64,000 nt of DNA from Aquilaria yunnanensis (Eukaryota > Streptophyta > Magnoliopsida > Malvales > Thymelaeaceae), in contig CM077597.1 of the NCBI GenBank assembly GCA_039654915.1, positions 86,306,001 to 86,370,000 on the forward strand, written 5' to 3'. The translations under genes were made by a program, and so were the position numbers. Below the pieces are notes generated by a model. That model was not told the origin of the DNA, made no database searches, and saw only the letters and a program-made list of their open reading frames with translations. Every line of letters starts with the position of its first letter. Position 1 is the first letter of the stretch. Shown in pieces: positions 34,751 to 46,590 of this stretch.

Positions 34751-36361
34751 GTGACAGTCCTCGGAGCTATCAGTATAATCAGTCAGGTAATTAGTCAATT
34801 TAACAAATTAATACTTTAGATAATTTATTTGCAAGCTAGAGCCTCGGTTTAGTAAGGTGTAGTAGCTAAAAAAGAATAAAATTGATTATTTAAGCAAGCC
34901 AGGCCAAGAGAGGCATTTTGGTCATTTTACATAATGACCCATTTTTATTGCACAGTTGAATAAAGCATGAGAAAATATTAAATTTGAGGTGTCACGGTTT
35001 TTCATGATTCCTGCTCTATTATCGTGAAATTGTGAATTGACTAAATTGTCCATAAGTGGTTTATATGTAACCCTTAGAAGTATTGGGACTAAATTGAATG
35101 TTTGTTAAAGATGAGTACTGGACATGTAATTATATTTGTGAAGAAACAAGTTGTGACGTAATACTAACCTTGGTCCTAGAGTTTCATCGTTTCATCAGTT
35201 AAGAATCAAGTGTTAAAAGTACGCACTTAGGCCATGCATGCGCCTTGCACATGCCAGCTTACTTAATAAGCTTTATTAATCGGCCCAACTTGTTTCTTCC
35301 CTTAACCAGAAGCTCCAGCCAGCCAAAACCTCTATCACCTTCGAACCACCATATTCAAGATCCCTCCAAGCTCAATCCACCCAAATTCAAGCACAAATAA
35401 GCAAGATTTTGAAAGAAAATTAAGTATTGTGCTATACTAAGCTAAGATTTCTTGCTTCTTACCCAAGTAAGTTTGGTCCTATTATTTCCCCTGCTTTTGA
35501 ACTTCGGATTAGCTTTGTAAATTCTAGAAATTAATGTATAACTTGGTTGTTGAGAGAAATCAAAGGTTCTCAACATGTTTAAAGATGTTCTTGAGCTCAT
35601 CCATGGTTAGTTTTGTTCCTATGGTGTAGTCTTCATCATCTTTGGATTTCTGGTACTGTTCATGAGATTTTATGGTAGAAAATCATGTCTGGGATGATTG
35701 TTTGATGTGTTTTCTAGGTTTAAGATGTAATTTGAGATGAAAATGAGCTAGAACCCAAGAGAACTAAGGCTAGAATTTTGTTGTAGCTGAAACTGTGAGT
35801 GTTGAGCTAGGTGTGGTTTAATTCTTTTACAGCCAACCATAATTTATTGTTCCAGGGGTTTTAGTAGCTCACAGACGATGTTATCTTACTTATGAACTAC
35901 TATTTGAGGGCTAAGAAGCAATGAAACATTTATTTGGAAGTGAATTACCAATGAATGCCGTGTATGTGCAGTAGTGAAGTTTTTTGGCTGCTGTAATTGT
36001 GGTTATTTCCCAGAATAAACTGTGTTATTCTAGTGATATTGGTGGCTGTTGGTTGTTATAATCTTTCTTATACACTAGTATACAAGGCAGAAAAAATAAG
36101 AGAGTAAGATTTGGGCTGCATTTATGCTATTAAAAGTGTAAAGAATCACAAGATAGGCAAACCATGGACAAAAAAGTATGGGTTGTTGGTGTTTGTTTCA
36201 GGGGCTCTTTCCATATGTTAAAATTGCTAAATTATGCTTAAAATGATCAATATAGGTGCTGGGAATAAGCTACTAAGAGAGGTCCTAAGTTTGGCTTGAA
36301 ATCGAGACAAAAAGGCTAAGTACTTGAAGCTTGCAAACTAAGTTATCTAAAGTTATCCAAT
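34751..36361 (+). repeat. Probable LTR-retrotransposon LTR remnant
   Basis: Starts TGTGACAGTCCTCGG immediately right of the gypsy fragment. It has the look of a plant gypsy LTR: AT-rich first part, a CA-rich leader around 35280-35400 (CCCTCCAAGCTCAATCCACC) and a T-rich tail. No partner LTR or PBS was located, so borders and family are uncertain. Confidence 0.35.
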
Positions 36362-36684
36362 TGTTGAAGATTGCCTCAACTTTGTTCTTAACCTTCATCC
36401 CACATGGACTAGGAAACAAAGGCTTAATGCCTTAGCTCCATATTTCACCCTTCATCCCACATTGGCCATAGAAAGGGCTTGGTACCTTCAACTCCTTATA
36501 TAAGGAGCTTAGTTGTGACAATTAGAATTCGTCCCACAATCTAGTAGTCACTTAGATTGTATTCTTCTTCTTTCTTAGTGAATTCTTTCTTCCGGCTTGC
36601 CGCCCGAGGTTTTTCCCCGATTTGGGGTTTTCCTCGTAAATTCTCGTGTCTCTTTTCTTTGTGCTTACGTTCTGATTCCTAACA
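36362..36684 (+). repeat. Solo Ty1/copia-type LTR (323 bp)
   Basis: Runs from TGTTGAAGATTGCC to GATTCCTAACA, has a TATATAA at 36497-36503, and ends with the copia U5 text GGCTTGCCGCCCGAGGTTTT, TTTGGGGTTTTCCTCGTAAA, TCTCGTGTCT. No internal domain follows. A TSD was not evident. Confidence 0.6.
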
Positions 36685-36913
36685 CTTATAAAGTGAACAT
36701 GTCACACAACATATTTGTATGAATGAAACAATACTTCTTACGGAACAAAATAACTTTATTTGATGGAACAACATTTCTTAGTAAGTAAACAAAGTATTAT
36801 AGAACAGTATATTTGTATAAATGAAACAACAATTCTTAATATAAAGAATAGTATTATTTACGGAACAACCTTTGCCCAATCAATTCCTCTCCCTCTCTCT
36901 TGGTAGATCTCTC
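36685..36913. other. Short AT-rich stretch with GGAACA/GAACAA words
   Basis: TATTTGTAT-GAATGAAACAA and ACGGAACAA recur two or three times between 36710 and 36870, suggesting a short degenerate repeat. No gene. Confidence 0.4.
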
Positions 36914-37152
36914 CACTACTAAAAAAAAAGTATTTTAGCGACAATTAAAAATTATCACTAACTAATGATGATAAATAGTTACTAAAAGTCTAGCAACACT
37001 TTAACAAAGGCTAGACATTGGTAAACTTAGGCTACAACCTAGCGACGGTACAACGGATAGCCGTCACTAAATTATGGCTCATTGTACCCCTTAAAACCTT
37101 GTGCATCTCCTCATTGTAGTGCTCCTGCAAAACCATTTTTTTTTTAGTAGTG
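36914..37152. mobile_element. Small CACTA-like element (239 bp)
   Basis: CACTACTAAAAAAAAA at the left is matched in reverse by TTTTTTTTTAGTAGTG at 37152. Internal words TTAGCGACAATT, CTAGCGACGG, GCCGTCACTAAA are typical CACTA subterminal repeats. Flanking triplets are CTC and CTT, so the TSD is imperfect. An alternative right end is TTGTAGTG at about 37120, where CTC follows exactly. Confidence 0.55.
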
Positions 37153-37830
37153 CTTCTCCTTCAAAACCATGTGCATCTACTCATTGTACCCCCTCTGCGA
37201 GCATGGCGCCGCCATGGCCTTCATACAATTGCTACACCAGCATCGGCATTGACGTTGACCATCTCCCACACCTTGTGGGGCACGTGGTCGCCGCCGCATC
37301 CTCCATCTCTATCCGCCTCTCGAGCACCGTCACTTACTGACGCATGCGCACCTTTCCTCTTTGAAAGTGCCTAGACAAATGACGCAGGCAGGGCACTCGG
37401 TCCCCATCACCTACTCATTCCCGATCACCCTTGGTGCCAACAACTTCTCGTCGACAACTTCAGGCACCGTCTTCTTGAGCTGTGAACGGTTGCTCATGGC
37501 ACTCTACCTGCGAGCGTCTGTTGGAGTTGGCGGAAGTACTTTTGGAAAGAAAAGAAAGCTGGCCAGATCTGAAGAAGAGGAGGGTACTAACAGAGGACAG
37601 GAAACAGCGGGTAGAGAACCAGAAAAACAGAAATACACACACAAGAAAAAAAAAAAAAGGGAATGAACTTGCAGCATCAGGCCGCAAAATTCAGCTCATC
37701 GGAGTTGGTGCTGCGATTGCGTGCAGTCCAGTAGTTCGGGCACGAAAGCTGAGGCGGCGGAAGAGGTTGGGGATAGGCTGGCGGAGGTTGGCAGAGCCAA
37801 CTGATAGCATCTCTTTCTAATGACACAATC
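37153..37830 (+). other. GC-richer segment with overlapping open frames, unidentified
   Basis: Richer in G+C and CpG than its surroundings. Frames at 37101-37340, 37361-37666 and 37482-37820 overlap. The stretch ITLGANNFSSTTSGTVFLS followed by a Lys/Glu-rich run looks protein-like, but no domain is recognised and no splice structure is evident. It could be a captured or truncated gene. Confidence 0.3.
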
Positions 37831-38689
37831 CAACCTGAAGTGCAGTTATTTCATTAGCACTTATTATCGAACCACTATCATAGAAACATTAATTTTAGTG
37901 TTGCCTCAAAATATTTATTTCAACTGGACCAAAGCTCCATGTCGGTCAAATTCCCTATCGAAGGCTGGTGTAAATGTTTAATTAACTAGGCCACTGGCCA
38001 CCTTCTTTTATAAAAAAATATATGAAGTTCGTTTCCAATACCTCCTTCAATGGAATTGTCCTAATCTAAACAAAATATAAGAATGTAAAAAATACAGACA
38101 CTCGAAAGCCACAACTCGTTCAAAAAATTAGTGGAGATTATTCTAAGACGATGATAGGTTAAAAGTCCAACCAGAACTTTAGTACCCTAAGATTCTCTTT
38201 AGCTACAATCCTTGTTTTACTGATTCTGTTAAAGCAACTTTGCTGCTCAAATTGGAAATGAAGTTGCTTCCTGCAATAAGGAGCTCACCCTTAGAATTTT
38301 GTAAAAAAAAAACTACCCCTTTTTTGCTTTGAACTTTGCAGCTTACATTTAACTAGAGAGCACCTCTAGGAGGAGGCCTCCCCATAGCAACAAATTTATG
38401 ATGATGAGGTCCTTGACCATTCAACCTCCTAGATTTATTGGCAGCTATAAGGCAGCAGTTCTAGTACTTTATCTGTCATTTTGGAAAGTCGTCCCGTTTT
38501 TATATTGCTATTTGAACTTTTTCTTGTACATTTTATATCAACAATGATAATAAATTTAATGAAATAAGGAAGAGAACAAGATAGTGCATAATTACCAACC
38601 CTTAATAATAGTAAAACAACCGTAACATGAAGAAAAAGATAGGAAAAAATAAACCGACGATTCAGTTATGCAATAAACGGACCTTAAAC
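37831..38689. other. Intergenic, no gene recognised
   Basis: AT-rich. Only short frames. Confidence 0.4.
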
Positions 38690-39823
38690 TCAGCTGGACG
38701 AAATGGATAAATGACTGCCTCAGTTCTAAGTCAGTTTCGATAATTGTAAATGGGTGCCTGACTGACAAGTCTCACATGGAGAAAGGCATAAAGCAAGGAC
38801 ACCCACTCTCTCCGTTTCTTTTCTTAATTTGTGGCTAAAGCTTTGAGTATATTCATAGCTGAGGCAAACGAGAGAGGTCTGCTCAAGGGGGTTCAGGTAG
38901 GAGGAAAAAACATTGCAATTTAATTCCCATCTTCAATTTGCCGATGACACTTTATTTTTTGGAGAGTGGAGCTATGAAAACTTGCAAAATCTGATGAGAA
39001 TTTTAAAGTGTTTCCAGTGGATGTCTGGGATGAAAATCAATCTGAATAAGAGTAGTCTCTATTGAGTAGGGGTGGAATTCATAGATGTTGAATATGCAGC
39101 TGAATGATTTAATTGTAAAACTGAGAAATTGCTTTTTCGTTTTGGACTTCTTGTTGGCATGTCGATGTCAAGATCTACAGAATGCAAGCAGTAATTGATA
39201 AGTTCAAACATAAACTTTGTGATAGGAAAGCAGATGTTTTCTCTGCCGGTGGTCACTTGGCTTTAGTGAGATCAGTGTTTAGTAGCCTCCCTTTATATTT
39301 TTCTTCTCTATATTTTGTGCCGTAGTGATTGTTCTTCGAGTACTAGAGAGTCTCTGAATATCTTTTTCCTGGGGTGGTTCAGGGGAGGATAGGAAAATAG
39401 AATAGGTTGCATGGAAGAAGGTGGTGGCTAGTAAAGAAGAGGGTGGGTTGAGTGTGGGTAGTCTTAAGACGTAGAAGTTGGCACTTTTAGGAAAATGGTG
39501 GGGGTTTTGGTCAGAAAAAATATGCTTTATGGAGAAGAGTCATAGAATCAGTTTATGGTAAGGCAGAGGGACTAATCCAAGGGGCTACTGGAAGGAGGAG
39601 AGGAAGAATTCGGAATTGATAGTTGACGTACGAGGCGTGCTAGATGATTTAGGTTTAGAGTATAGACGCTTCTTTTGGTGGTTAGTGGCCGAAATGGGAC
39701 AAATGTTAAGTTCTGGGATAATTTTTGGGTTGATGTAAAATTAAAAGAGAGATATGTTAGATTATTTCGGTTGGACACAAATCCGTAGAATTTGTGAATG
39801 CAAGGGGGGTATTGCTAGACTAA
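38690..39823 (+). pseudogene. LINE reverse transcriptase remnant
   Basis: Readable in pieces: CLSSKSVSIIVNGCLTDKS, MEKGIKQGHPLSPFLFLICG, then after a frame change LQFADDTLFFGEWS with the catalytic F-A-D-D, WMSGMKINLNKSSL, and downstream EEGGLSVGSL and LALLGKWW. The order is that of plant L1 ORF2 from RT motif IV on. Many stops and shifts. Confidence 0.85.
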
Positions 39824-39832
39824 AAAAATAGG
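39824..39832. repeat. 9-bp target-site duplication, left copy
   Basis: AAAAATAGG, repeated at 40520-40528 on the other side of the MITE. Confidence 0.75.
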
Positions 39833-40519
39833 AGTAAACTATAGCTTATGTTGTTTAATCGTCCAAGAACTATCATGTGTTGTACCTATCATCCTCAAAC
39901 AATCCAATTATTACATCTGTCATCTGAATGTTATTTCTAACTTTAAAAATTTTCAGAAGTGGGGTGGGTGGAATGCACAATCGGCCCTAAAACTTAAAAA
40001 CCATTTTTATTTGAGTTTCGAAACTTTATGATTTTCTAGTTCAGTTTTAAAACTATGAAAACGTGTGCGGTTAGTCCTAATTGTTTTCCCATATTACATA
40101 TCCTTTCATTTTTTTTCCTATTTTTATCTAGTTTTAGATTTTTTTGGAGAAATTTTTTGTACAATGAAGAACTTTCGATTGAATGAAAAGGTTGAATGAA
40201 TGAAAGACCAAAAAATCAAAGTAAGGGAAACAAAACACAAACGGCAGGACTTCGGTTGAGTTCGTTGAATTACCTTTTATAGTTTTAGGACTGAATAGAA
40301 AATAGTAAAGTTTTAGAACTCAAATAGAAAAGTTTTCTAAGTTTTAAAGCTAATTATGCATATTTTCCCCACTTCCGATAGTTTTTAACATCTTAAATAA
40401 TAGCAGGACGACGGACGCAACAATTGAGTAGTTGGAGGATGACTAATGTAACATTTGATAGTTTTGAGATGATTAAGTAACATGAGAAATAGTTTAGGGA
40501 CAAAAGGTGGAGTTTATCC
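39833..40519. mobile_element. Mutator-like MITE inserted in the LINE (687 bp)
   Basis: Its ends are inverted repeats: AGTAAACTATAGC...CTTATGTTGTTTAATC at the left against GATTAAGTAACATGAG...GGTGGAGTTTATCC at the right, and further inside AGAAGTGGGG against CCCCACTTCCGATAG. It is flanked by AAAAATAGG, a 9-bp duplication as expected for Mutator-like elements. No transposase. Confidence 0.78.
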
Positions 40520-40528
40520 AAAAATAGG

Positions 40529-41213
40529 GCATTGGGGTTGGAGATGTATCGGCCTTTGAGTAGTGATTTGACGGAATTTCAAAATCTGGTTTCTTTGCCC
40601 AATGGTGTGCAGATGTTTCCTTCAAAGGAGGACTCATTACGTTGGCATCTAAGCAACAAGGGAGATTTTTCAGTCAAGGAGTTGAGATGGCATCTAGAGA
40701 AAATTTTCTCTCAAGCTTCAAATTTGACCAACCTGGCCAACACTTGCGCGATATCCAAGGTAACATGTTCACCTAGAAAACGCTGCAAGGTAGAATTGCA
40801 ACCAAAGAAAGTCTTCAAACAAGAGGAGTGCAGCTGCCAGATATTCACTGTCCAGTTTGCAGCAGCACCGTGGAGACTTCAGATCACATACTCTTCAGCA
40901 GTCCTCGTATATTTCAGGTGTGGCATGACATTTTTCAGTGGTGAAACTTATCTGGGCCATTTGGTGCTCGGTTTTCAGAGTTACTGCAAGATCAACACCA
41001 GGTTTGGAAAGCTGTACTTATGGTGACTGCTTGGACAATTTGGGAGAGGAGAAATGTGAAAGTTTTCAAGATAAGATTTTTGATGTTTTGGAAATCATTG
41101 AAGATGTAAAAGCATTGTCTTTCTTATGGGTTGTAAACAGGTGTAGGAAGCTAAGTGTTGGATTTGTTCCAAAGAAATCTTTAGTTTTGATGATGACAAG
41201 TGATTGGTGTTAA
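40529..41213 (+). pseudogene. LINE 3' coding region (zf-RVT-like) remnant
   Basis: Reads EDSLRWHLSNKGDFSVKELR, then in another frame PVCSSTVETSDHILF, WKAVLMVTAWTIWERRN and FLWVVNRCRKLSVGF. This is the W-x-LS-x-G-FSV and C-x2-C...H block (zf-RVT) found after RT in plant L1 elements, interrupted by frameshifts. Confidence 0.78.
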
Positions 41214-42739
41214 TATTTTTAGTCTCACTTTGTTTGTTAGAATAAGGTTAATTAATTTTTTGCTTAAATTCCAAATGTGTTAGGTATTTTAGAAGTATTG
41301 AGGAAAAGTTGTCTTTGAAAAGAAATTAGTAAGTCATTTACTTAGGTTAATGTTTGAATCAAGTTTTTATGTTCAAATGACAAGTGTTTTGGAATGGTTT
41401 TAAGTTTAACCCATTAAAGTCACAGCTTAACAGGTATGTGTTTTACCCAAGTTTAGCTTGCTCCCAAGTTTTACACTGTAACACGTTAAACTGGGTTAAT
41501 TCGAAGAATCAGCTTCCTGTGACTTTTCAAAGCTTCAGCTGACGCGTTAAAACTCGAACTTAACCTGTTAAGTTGAAGTCTGAAGGCTTGGATTCAAAAG
41601 TTTCAAGTGGCGCGTTTGCAGCCAAAATTTCAAATGAAGCTCAGACGAATTAGAAGATGCCACCTGTACACGTCTGCCGCGCATTAAATGCCCTGTCTCC
41701 TGTTGCTTTTGACCGTTGGAGAGAGAAGCTGAGTTTAACAGGTTAAACTTAGAACTTAATTCGAAATCTGGAAGTTCCTGTCCTTTCGCGAAAAACAGAG
41801 CAACGGCTCTCCGAATTTTAAGGAAACTTTTCAAGCATATCCAGCAGGGTTTCAACGGTCTAATAGCTTCCTAAAGAGTATATTTACACTAAGAAACATG
41901 TTGTAAACATAACTTGGCAACTAGAAAAAAGATTTATTAATCAAAGAGCAGAATTTTGAAAAGTTGCCAAGAACTTGTGCTTGTGCTTTCATTGGCTTAC
42001 TTAACATTGGTTGCTTAGTTCTTACCTTGTAACCACGAATTGTTGAGCTTGTCTTGAGTGATTGAGTGATTTCCTTGTAAGGAAAAAAGGGGTAGAAGGG
42101 TTTCTAGTTAGCCTTAGACAAAACTAGTGAGAGGTGAAGGTAGAAAGTTCTACCAAAGTGTTGTATGCCTTTTGGAGGTTATTGTGTATCATTGTGGTTC
42201 ATAGTAGAGAAGAAAACTCTCAAGTTGTGAACTTGAGAAGAGGAGTAGGCTCTCAAGAGGAGAGTTCGAACCTCTATAAAAATTCCCTTGTCCAAGTTTC
42301 TTCTTCCTTCTACCTACTTGAGTTTTGGTGGGTGTTTTATGCACCTTGGTTTGGTTGAACTTGCTTGTTTTCAAAACTACTTCAAAGATAGCTTTTTAAG
42401 AAAATTCTAGGTGGATTGTGGTAGTCATTTTCTGAGTAAAATAGAGTTAATTATTGTTCCTCAAATTGAACTTGAATTTGGGGTTTCAATAATTCATTTG
42501 TGCTTTATTTTTGGAACCCAACCAATTCACCCCCCTCTTGGTTGCACTTGGGCCAACACTAAGGTGCCTATGATTTCAATTGTGTCATGATCCTTTAGCT
42601 TCAATCTCGAATTTGCTAGATTAGCTCTCTTTGCTTGATCTTCAGTAAAAATAAAAAGAAAAGCCCAACAAAAACCAACCAAAGAGCGAGCAACACCAAA
42701 ATAACGAAAATAACAGGAACAAAACTTTTTAAGAGGTAG
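41214..42739. other. Intergenic with LTR-like text
   Basis: No domain-bearing frame. The CAATTCACCCCCCTCTTG string at 42524-42541 followed by CACTTGGGCCAACA is frequent at copia-type LTR junctions in plants, and the preceding kilobase has repeated TTAACAGGTTAA-like words (around 41410-41760). A copia LTR is plausible but its start is not defined. Confidence 0.35.
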
Positions 42740-42891
42740 CACACAGTTTTCTCCATTGAATCCTTAACACATCTTTGGCTCTTCACTAGGAATTTTATGT
42801 CACAATTTTCCTCGTCACACAGTTTTCTCCATTAAATCCTTAACACATCTTTGGCTCTTCACGAGGAATTATATGTCACAATTTTCCTCGT
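42740..42891. repeat. 76-bp tandem duplication, near-identical
   Basis: CACACAGTTTTCTCCATT...CAATTTTCCTCGT occurs at 42740-42815 and 42816-42891, with three or so differences (ATTGAATCC/ATTAAATCC, CACTAGG/CACGAGG, ATTTTATG/ATTATATG). Confidence 0.88.
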
Positions 42892-43429
42892 TTGGATGGT
42901 CCGCAAATCCGATACAGGGGTTCTAAATTGGAATTAGCCTGGTGTCTTCTTATGTTTTTTGGTTTTAACTTGTGTTAGCTTTTCGTCTGCTGTGTTTGTG
43001 TGTTATGTAGGGCTACTCATCTCAGTCTGTATTTTTAGGAAACAAGAAGTACAAAAACAGGTAAATGAAAATATTAACAATCGAGAGGTGTGAACTCAAA
43101 ACATTTGTTTATTTTTTACGCCTCTTCAAATATTTACCGGTTTCCAAGTCATTTTCTAACCCTTTTTTCTTCATTATCAAATGGTGACTTGCATGATCTC
43201 AATTTATCAGATCTTAACTTGCTTGCTCTCAACAATTTATTAGATACGGGCAAGATCTGATAGTTGTGCTAAACTGAGTGGTTTACCCTTTGCCCAACTC
43301 CAAAATTTCGTATATAGCATGCTCAGCTTGGTTTATTTACATGGGGAAGTTTTAGAGTGAGAAGTTCTCTCTTTTCTCTCTAGAATTTGGGCAGGCACAA
43401 TGAGATTTGATTCTTAATTTTTTTTTTTT

Positions 43430-43965
43430 GAATTTAGAAAAGTTCCATCAAAATTCTTATTGAATGGGGGAAAGAGGAGAGTGTGGTTCAATTTGATGAA
43501 TTTGGCCCTTGGTGTTGGAGTTCAATTGGGGGATCGGATGAGATTGATTGGTTTATCTCCTGTTGGCAGGAGAATATAAAACTTCCAAAATGCAAGGAGA
43601 AGAAGTTGTCATGACGATAAAAAGGTGGGACATGTCTTTATCATTCAAAGAAAATTATAGTGGGCGTTTTCTTGAGTTGTTTAAAATCAAAAGATCAAGC
43701 CAATCAAGTATAATCATCCCGGAAGGAGTTAAGTCACAAGGGTGGCGTTGGTTTAAGCAGCTGATGGTCTTTGTGGCCAACAAAAATTAGGAAGGCAGGA
43801 GCGGTGACTGTGGGTGCAAACATAGTTTGTCCATACAGAGCCCAAAGTTTTGGCATCGGTTTGGGTGACAAGCTTGGAGGGGGCGGGGGGAAGGAGATCG
43901 TGCTCGCTAGGGTCACGGTGAGAGAACCTATTCAACACATTGTAAGTATATGGTTGTCAAACTAG
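43430..43965 (+). pseudogene. Possible remnant of a retroelement ORF1-type protein
   Basis: An open stretch at 43548-43790 reads RFLELFKIKRSSQSSIIIPE then GVKSQGWRWFKQLM. The I-I-P-E-G-x3-Q-G-W pattern occurs in plant proteins linked to LINE ORF1-like and DUF4283-type genes. Upstream text (EWGKEESVVQFDEFGPWCWS in another frame) may belong. Assignment is weak. Confidence 0.3.
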
Positions 43966-44179
43966 TTATAAAACTTGTGAGATTGAGTCATGTCCACATA
44001 GATCAAGTGCTAGAGAAAGCTAAGTTAGTAGATAAGTATAAAAAGAAACTAAAAGAAATTAAATGGTCAAATTGAATAAGAATTGACAATTGATTAACAC
44101 AAATAACTAAGGTTCAGACTTAAGTGCGCTTCCACCGTGACACGTTTTTATACTTATATAACTTTTTACCATTTCATAT

Positions 44180-44262
44180 TGTGTACCGAAGTTGGCGAGG
44201 TGGTAAGACGCGTCGGTGAAGTAGGCGGGAAACACGAGTTCAACGCGCAGCTAACCCCCATT
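44180..44262 (+). repeat. tRNA-like sequence, candidate SINE head or tRNA relic
   Basis: TTGGCGAGGTGGTAAGACG (44191-44210) resembles a pol III A box and D arm (GCG-GGTGGTAAG-CGC), and ACACGAGTTCAACGCGC (44231-44248) resembles a B box and T loop. Their spacing of about 40 bp fits a tRNA-type promoter. The acceptor stem does not pair, so it is not a working tRNA. Confidence 0.45.
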
Positions 44263-44499
44263 GTTTTTAATGATTTTTGTCCTTCGTCTAGCATTTTTTT
44301 CTTTTATGTTTCTTAACCCATCCTTTTTTTTTTTTAGGGCGATGGCAAAATTTATTAAGAAAAGCACCTCAATACACATACTCCCAGGCATCCCCGGGGA
44401 AAAAAACCAAACAAAACATGAAAGGCATAAAAAATTCCTACACCAACTAGATGCTAGCAGACGAGGCAATAGAATTCTGTAAAGGCACATAAAAAGATC

Positions 44500-45640
44500 C
44501 ACACCAATTGCACTAACTATTTCCTTCAGCCTCCTAGCCCTATAGCCATGACTACAAGAATTACTCTCTTTGCAAATGTGATAGCAAACAATCAGAAGGC
44601 AAGCTCTGCTCTCTTAATCCTCCCCATTAAATGAGTACCCCTGAAGGCATTAACAAGACTGTTCCTAACTTCCTATTTGAACCATAACCACAACACAAAT
44701 CAAGTTGTAACCAAGCAACAAAAGAAAATTTGACAGGGCAGAGGACACTAAAAGAATAGATGGTCTAACGTTTCCTTATCATGCTCACACAGATAACAAC
44801 GGTTGGCCAACGAAATCCCCCAAGCCCATAATTTTCCTTGAACCAACAGACCTTTACGCATAAAAAAAAATGACTGAATTTGGGAGCTGGAAGATGATCC
44901 CAACACAAGACAGCCTACCTTATACTAGACTGCCTTATCTGAAGCATCTCATAAGCTTTCGTTTGAACAGTTGAGGGAGAGTCAGCTACATCCATAAAGG
45001 CTTTAGCCGAATCAACAGAGCCACTATTAATACAAAAATAAATTCTTACCTTTAACAAATCTTGCCAAATTTCAGAATTAGTAGAAATATTCCTAACTTC
45101 CCAAATGGATTGGCCTTTTAAGTGGTAACTATGAACCCACGACACCCAAAGAGTGTCCTTCTTGTGAATAACCTAGATCAGCCTCAAAATTAAAGATTGG
45201 TTCCAAACCAGCAACTGCCTAACTCCCAAACCACCCTCCTTCTTGGGCAAGGCAATTTTCCTCCAATCTACAGAAGTTCTAAACTTTCCAGAGGCAGCAC
45301 CTTTCCAAAAAAACACTCTACGTCTCCCTTCAATTTTGGATACAACAGATTTACGAAACAGAAAAACTGACATATAAAATATGGTTAGCCTCTGTAAGAT
45401 AGATTGCATGAGATGTCATCTGTCTGCATAAGACAAATGCTTGGCACCCCAGGCATCTATTCTACGGATGATTTTGTCAATCAAACAATCATACCCTTAA
45501 CCTTTAATCTTGATGAGCTAAGGGGCACCCCCAGATAACGGAAAAGAATACTGCCCTCTTGAATCCAACCTACCCATGAACTCTTGCTTAGCAGACCCTT
45601 TTGACCACTCCAAAATAAATCTTAGTTTTCTCTGGGCTGG
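44500..45640 (-). pseudogene. LINE ORF2 C-terminal region remnant
   Basis: Minus-strand pieces include KIEGRRRVFFWKGAASGKF, IALPKKEGGLGVRQL and WNQSLILRLI, the usual post-RT block of plant L1 elements (FFW-G and K-EGGLG motifs), then WVHSYHLKGQSIWEV. Further left the frame is broken, with the zf-RVT part only faintly readable. Confidence 0.8.
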
Positions 45641-45669
45641 GCCTTAGGCTTGAGATCTCAACAAATCTC

Positions 45670-46590
45670 ATAACCAGCTCTCATAAAATTTCAACAGAAC
45701 AAAATTCTCCTCGACAGAAAAGCAGCAGGTCATCAGCGAAGGCCAAATAGGTTAAATTCAATTGGACCCACTTGGGGTGGCATTGAAATCCTTCATAACT
45801 TTGAATATCAGCTACATATCTAGAGAAAGTCTTAATACAAATCACAAAAAGATAGGGAGATAAATGGCCTCCCTGGCGATGGCCTTTCGTCCCTTTAAAA
45901 AACTCTTCCACAGGACCATTTACACAGATGGATAACATATGAGAGGTTACACAAGACATAACCCAAGTAGTGAACTCGGCTGGAAACTTCAAGGCAAGCA
46001 AGGCATCTTCTAAAAATCGCCAATGGACTGAATCATATGTTTTTTTAATATCCAATTGAATCATGCATCTAGGAGAAATATGCCTTCTAGTATAATGCTT
46101 TAATAACTCACTATCCAAGAGAATATTTTCATGAATCGATCTGCCACTAACAAAGGTAGCTTCCGCTTGACTCACAATCAAATTCAGTACCTTACTCAAC
46201 CGATTGGCCAGAATTTTTGTTAAACTCTTATAGAGGACATTTTAACATAGAATAGGATGAAAATCACCAAGTTTCAATAAAAGCATATCTCTTCTTTGGA
46301 ATAAACACCAAATTAGTTGTGTTAATAGATTTCATAAGCTTACCTAAAGAGAAGAACTCACCAATAGCCTCAACAATTAGAGAACCAAGGCGGTCCCACA
46401 CTGCTCTATAAACCCTTGTGGTGAACCCATCTAGCCCGGGGGAACTATCCGTTGGAATAGACCACACAGCAGATCTGACCTCCTTCGGAGGCACTGGTTT
46501 TAAAAGCCCAGAGTGATCATTTCCATAAAGGCAGGGCCTTTTTAAACGCAACTGATATCTAGCCTGCTTCAAATAGGATCATTCATCCCA
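45670..46590 (-). pseudogene. LINE ORF2 reverse transcriptase remnant
   Basis: Begins with AVWSIPTDSSPGLDGFTTRV, passes FVSGRSIHENILLDSELLKH and MIQLDIKKTYDSVHWRFLED, and reaches the active site LTYLAFADDLLLFCRGE. Both the D in the LDIKKTYDS motif and F-A-D-D are intact. The G-L-R-Q-G-D motif reads G-H-R-Q-G-G. A break near 46200-46264 separates the two halves. Confidence 0.9.

Larger units (their letters stand above)
38690..41213 (+). mobile_element. 5'-truncated L1-like LINE, split by a MITE
   Basis: Begins in the middle of the reverse transcriptase and runs through the post-RT region, with the MITE at 39833-40519 in between. The two LINE parts (38690-39832 and 40529-41213) join across one copy of the 9-bp duplication. 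No poly-A tail was seen at the right edge, so the 3' end may be missing. Confidence 0.8.

Noticed and set aside
44261..44502. Minus-strand 83-residue frame as a small gene
   Set aside because: It is the 3' end of the LINE read into its poly-A tract (Lys run).
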